From G963665925 sp963676345 (GTDB lineage: Bacteria; Bacillota; Clostridia; Peptostreptococcales; Acidaminobacteraceae), in contig CAXXTS010000001.1 in the NCBI GenBank assembly GCA_963676345.2, forward strand, positions 1-64,000: DNA of 64,000 nt, in the 5' to 3' direction. The translations under genes were made by a program, and so were the position numbers. This document shows, piece after piece, positions 61,897 through 64,000 of this stretch. Numbering within the stretch: the first letter of the stretch is position 1; each line of letters begins with the position of its first letter. Below the pieces are notes generated by a model. It saw only the letters and a program-made list of their open reading frames with translations. It made no database searches and had not been told where the DNA came from.

Positions 61897-62736
61897 ATGA
61901 ACGAAGGTACATACTACTATGTCATAGCAGTTTTTTTAGTTTACTTTGTATTATCAAACTTAGTTGTGCCTGCATACTACAGATTCAAAGATAGAAATAG
62001 ATATTACTTTTCGAGATTGCGACAATCGAAATGGGAAATACGCATTATTTCATCGATACTCAGTATGGGACTAACTGTATTGACAACTATCCTGTATCTT
62101 AAATCTGAAATTGAGTTCGAACTGATTAAAAACATGGATATTGAGTTTGGTGGTGTATATGTAGCGATAGGAGCAATTTTTGCCCTTAGTTTAGCTTATA
62201 TTATTGGAAGTAAGAAAGGCGAGGAGTTCTCAAAAGGTTTAACTCCCATCGTAAGAAAACCAGCAAGTTATTCCATAATTAATGAACCATATACGACATT
62301 AAGTCAATCATATGTGTTCCCTCCCGCTGGTAGGAGAATCCCAAGTCGCAGAGAAATGATGGATTGGAGGGAGAGGACAAGGGATTTCGCTTCATCGGGT
62401 GCACAATGGGCAGTTTTGTACTTGTTATATTTACTTTTGTATTTGGAGTTCTTCATAGTGTTTGCTGTAGCGGTTGTGGTTAAGGGAGTTCGATTAGTTC
62501 CTTCTTGGGAAGTTATCAAAGCGATATGTCTAATGTTAACATTAGGCTTCATTCCATATATGTTTTGTACAATCATTGTTCATAAGCCAATTATTTGGCT
62601 TCTAGAATCTATTAAGGATCGTTTTTTACCACAGAAATCAAGTAAAGTTGAGTGGGGATTATTTATTGTACACTCATTATTGTTTTACTTAGTTTCAATA
62701 GTTGCTGTGTTATTGATTATTCGATTTGGAAATTAG
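61897..62736 (+). CDS. Integral membrane protein of unknown family (cassette 19)
   Basis: A 279-residue protein with about five hydrophobic helices (8-27, 50-68, 87-103, 170-195, 200-225, 255-275 are candidates) and a cytoplasmic loop around residues 105-160 with RKPASYSIINEPYTTL. I do not recognise the family. GTTAGGAG precedes the ATG. It is followed by a second gene in the same cassette after 56 bases. Confidence 0.75.
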   Translation: MNEGTYYYVIAVFLVYFVLSNLVVPAYYRFKDRNRYYFSRLRQSKWEIRIISSILSMGLTVLTTILYLKSEIEFELIKNMDIEFGGVYVAIGAIFALSLAYIIGSKKGEEFSKGLTPIVRKPASYSIINEPYTTLSQSYVFPPAGRRIPSRREMMDWRERTRDFASSGAQWAVLYLLYLLLYLEFFIVFAVAVVVKGVRLVPSWEVIKAICLMLTLGFIPYMFCTIIVHKPIIWLLESIKDRFLPQKSSKVEWGLFIVHSLLFYLVSIVAVLLIIRFGN

Positions 62737-62792
62737 TAATCTATACATATTTCTGTTGCAAACTCACTACGTGTTTATAAAGGAGAACCTGC

Positions 62793-63377
62793 ATGAATCA
62801 ATCTCATGAGTTAGAGAATTACATATATAATAATGTGCTTAGTCAAATTGAAAATATCAATTTAGAGATAGCAAAAGACATATACTCATTATCGTTTTAT
62901 GTCACTGATGAAGAGGATGACCCCCGTTTTATAACATGTGTTTTAGGATTTAACACATTTGAGAATTTTAATAAAAATATTGAGACAGCTTCTAGTGAAC
63001 TCGAGGCAAAGTGGAACTATGCATTCTGGTTACAGAACAATCTGTTTGATTTAGGCGACAACGGAAGTGAAAAAGGAATTGAACTTAGAGCAAGTTGGAT
63101 TGAAAATTTAGGATTTATGTACACTGATGAAGAGGAAAATGCTGATTTTGAGAGATGTCTACTACTAGGTGAAAACATAATATCTAGTTTTGTCGATTTA
63201 TTAGTTCGAGTTACAAGAAAAATACATGAAAGTGGCATCATTGAAGCTAAGTTTACTAGGAAAGTTCCAATAATTATTCATGAGCTTGAGTACTATGAGC
63301 AGATCGCAATTCAAAATGAAGAAGCTAATCCAGGCAATTGTGTTGACGAATTCACTAGTTGGATTAGATCAGAGTAA
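62793..63377 (+). CDS. DUF4303-like (possible immunity-type) protein
   Basis: A 194-residue acidic soluble protein: IYSLSFYVTDEEDDPRFITC, LGFNTFENF and AKWNYAFWLQNNLFDLGDN resemble DUF4303-type proteins, which are often found among polymorphic-toxin immunity genes. AAAGGAG precedes the ATG. No toxin is encoded next to it; the partner in this cassette is the membrane protein upstream. The family call is tentative. Confidence 0.6.
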   Translation: MNQSHELENYIYNNVLSQIENINLEIAKDIYSLSFYVTDEEDDPRFITCVLGFNTFENFNKNIETASSELEAKWNYAFWLQNNLFDLGDNGSEKGIELRASWIENLGFMYTDEEENADFERCLLLGENIISSFVDLLVRVTRKIHESGIIEAKFTRKVPIIIHELEYYEQIAIQNEEANPGNCVDEFTSWIRSE

Positions 63378-63428
63378 TAGGTTAATTTCTATTAGATAGT
63401 AATGGCTTCGAAATCATAATTGAACATC

Positions 63429-63562
63429 ATCTAACACAGCGGTGTCCCGCCATTCGCCTTCTGGTTAAGAAGTTTAGGAGTGTTGCGGAGTAAAGTGTTT
63501 ATACGAAATTGAAAGTATTGAAATAGCTGGGGCGAACAGCGTGAACCGTGGGAACGTTAGGT
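63429..63562 (+). repeat. attC site 19 (type B)
   Basis: Starts ATCTAAC (perfect RYYYAAC), ends GTTAGGT. Type B arms. Confidence 0.88.
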
Positions 63563-64000
63563 AACACTTGCCTTCGAGTATAGTTATTTGAACTTTGGGT
63601 GAATTGTCAAAGTCTCTGACTAGACTAGTTTATAAGTACGCCTCAACGAAAATATCAAGTATGTATTATAGAATAGAGCGGTCTTGTTCCTTTGAAACCA
63701 TCATCTATCGCTTTTAATGAAAGGGTTAACAGTGTTCATGCATAAATTCGTCAACTTGGGTGGTGCTTGTATGTTGTGGTTAAGTCAACCAAGCAAAAAA
63801 GTTAATGTTTTTATGAAGTAGGGCGCTGACACTATCTTAAGTCAACTTGCAACTAGGGCTGTGAAGCTTTGAATACATGCGTTGTGATCATCGGCCATAA
63901 ATTTAATGAGTCTAAGATTTTGTATGCGGTTATATGTATCCTGAATTTTAAAAGTTTAAGTTAGCCTTCATGCACTACACTAAATGACTAGTGAGCTGAG
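63563..64000. other. Start of the next cassette, no gene seen before the window ends
   Basis: The 438 bases after attC site 19 contain no frame with a ribosome binding site. The cassette continues past the window. Confidence 0.5.

Larger units (their letters stand above)
39941..64000 (+). mobile_element. Integron-type gene cassette array (no integrase in window)
   Basis: There are 19 attC-like sites of 127-135 bases plus one half site, spaced 0.4-2.1 kb apart. Each begins with a 7-mer such as ATATAAC, ACATAAC or RYYYAAC and ends with GTTRRRY or a near variant (GTTATAT, GTTAGAC). In between, the outer and inner arms pair (GTTCCC with GGGAAC, TGCCCC with GGGGCA). Genes mostly read rightward and end shortly before a site, the defining layout of integron cassettes. 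An attI would be expected on the left, but no tyrosine recombinase is seen anywhere in the window. Confidence 0.9.

Overview
The window looks like a low-GC Firmicutes (Clostridia-type) chromosome. The evidence is the gene order mutS-mutL-miaA-hfq, strong AGGAGG-type ribosome binding sites, a guanine-class purine riboswitch, a NupNOPQ-like nucleoside ABC transporter and rho-independent terminators. The exact genus cannot be read from the sequence alone.

Bases 1-7,100 carry DNA repair and RNA genes: the end of mutS, a mutL broken by two frameshifts, miaA and hfq. They are followed by an OmpR-type response regulator and a soluble histidine kinase facing it. Bases 7,200-23,300 hold an unusual membrane and envelope gene set: a DUF2156 protein, a sensor-MFS fusion, a LysM membrane protein on the opposite strand, then a tight six-gene run. 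That run encodes a sensor/HAMP/cyclase-like protein, a MORN-repeat protein, a TolC-like coiled-coil protein, a large secreted coiled-coil protein with a copper-amine-oxidase-N-like ('stalk') domain, a DUF4255 protein (related to caps of contractile injection particles) and an unrecognised partner. The MFS fusion and the cyclase-like protein share the same kind of extracytoplasmic sensor. Bases 23,400-30,150 are mostly metabolic and housekeeping genes (Nudix, triple rhodanese lipoprotein, threonine aldolase, signal peptidase I, a nucleotidyltransferase). Bases 30,300-35,850 form a purine-nucleoside ABC transporter operon behind two possible promoters, CGAAC/GTTCG palindromes and a guanine riboswitch.

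From about 38 kb to the right edge the window is an integron-type gene cassette array. I count 19 attC-like sites plus one decayed half site. Each site starts with a 7-mer ending in AAC, contains paired inner arms, and ends with GTTRRRY or a close variant such as GTTATAT. They define about 18 complete cassettes plus one at each end whose limits are uncertain. Nearly all cassette genes point in the same direction, with attC just behind them. No integron integrase is visible in the window, so this is either a distal part of a chromosomal integron or a cluster of attC sites lacking an integrase. Integrons are rarely described in Firmicutes.

The cassette cargo is rich in toxin-antitoxin, defence-like and immunity-like genes: Gp49/XRE, HicA-HicB with a SecB-like chaperone, a leader-peptide-attenuated methyltransferase, HNH plus nucleotidyltransferase, a PIN protein, DUF4365-TPR, AIPR, a membrane-anchored nuclease-like protein, a broken CdiI-like immunity gene and others. 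Four near-identical 1-kb cassettes without a convincing gene also occur. Two attC families are present; most members of the larger family carry an extended -10 promoter motif in the terminal loop, which may let each site transcribe the next cassette.
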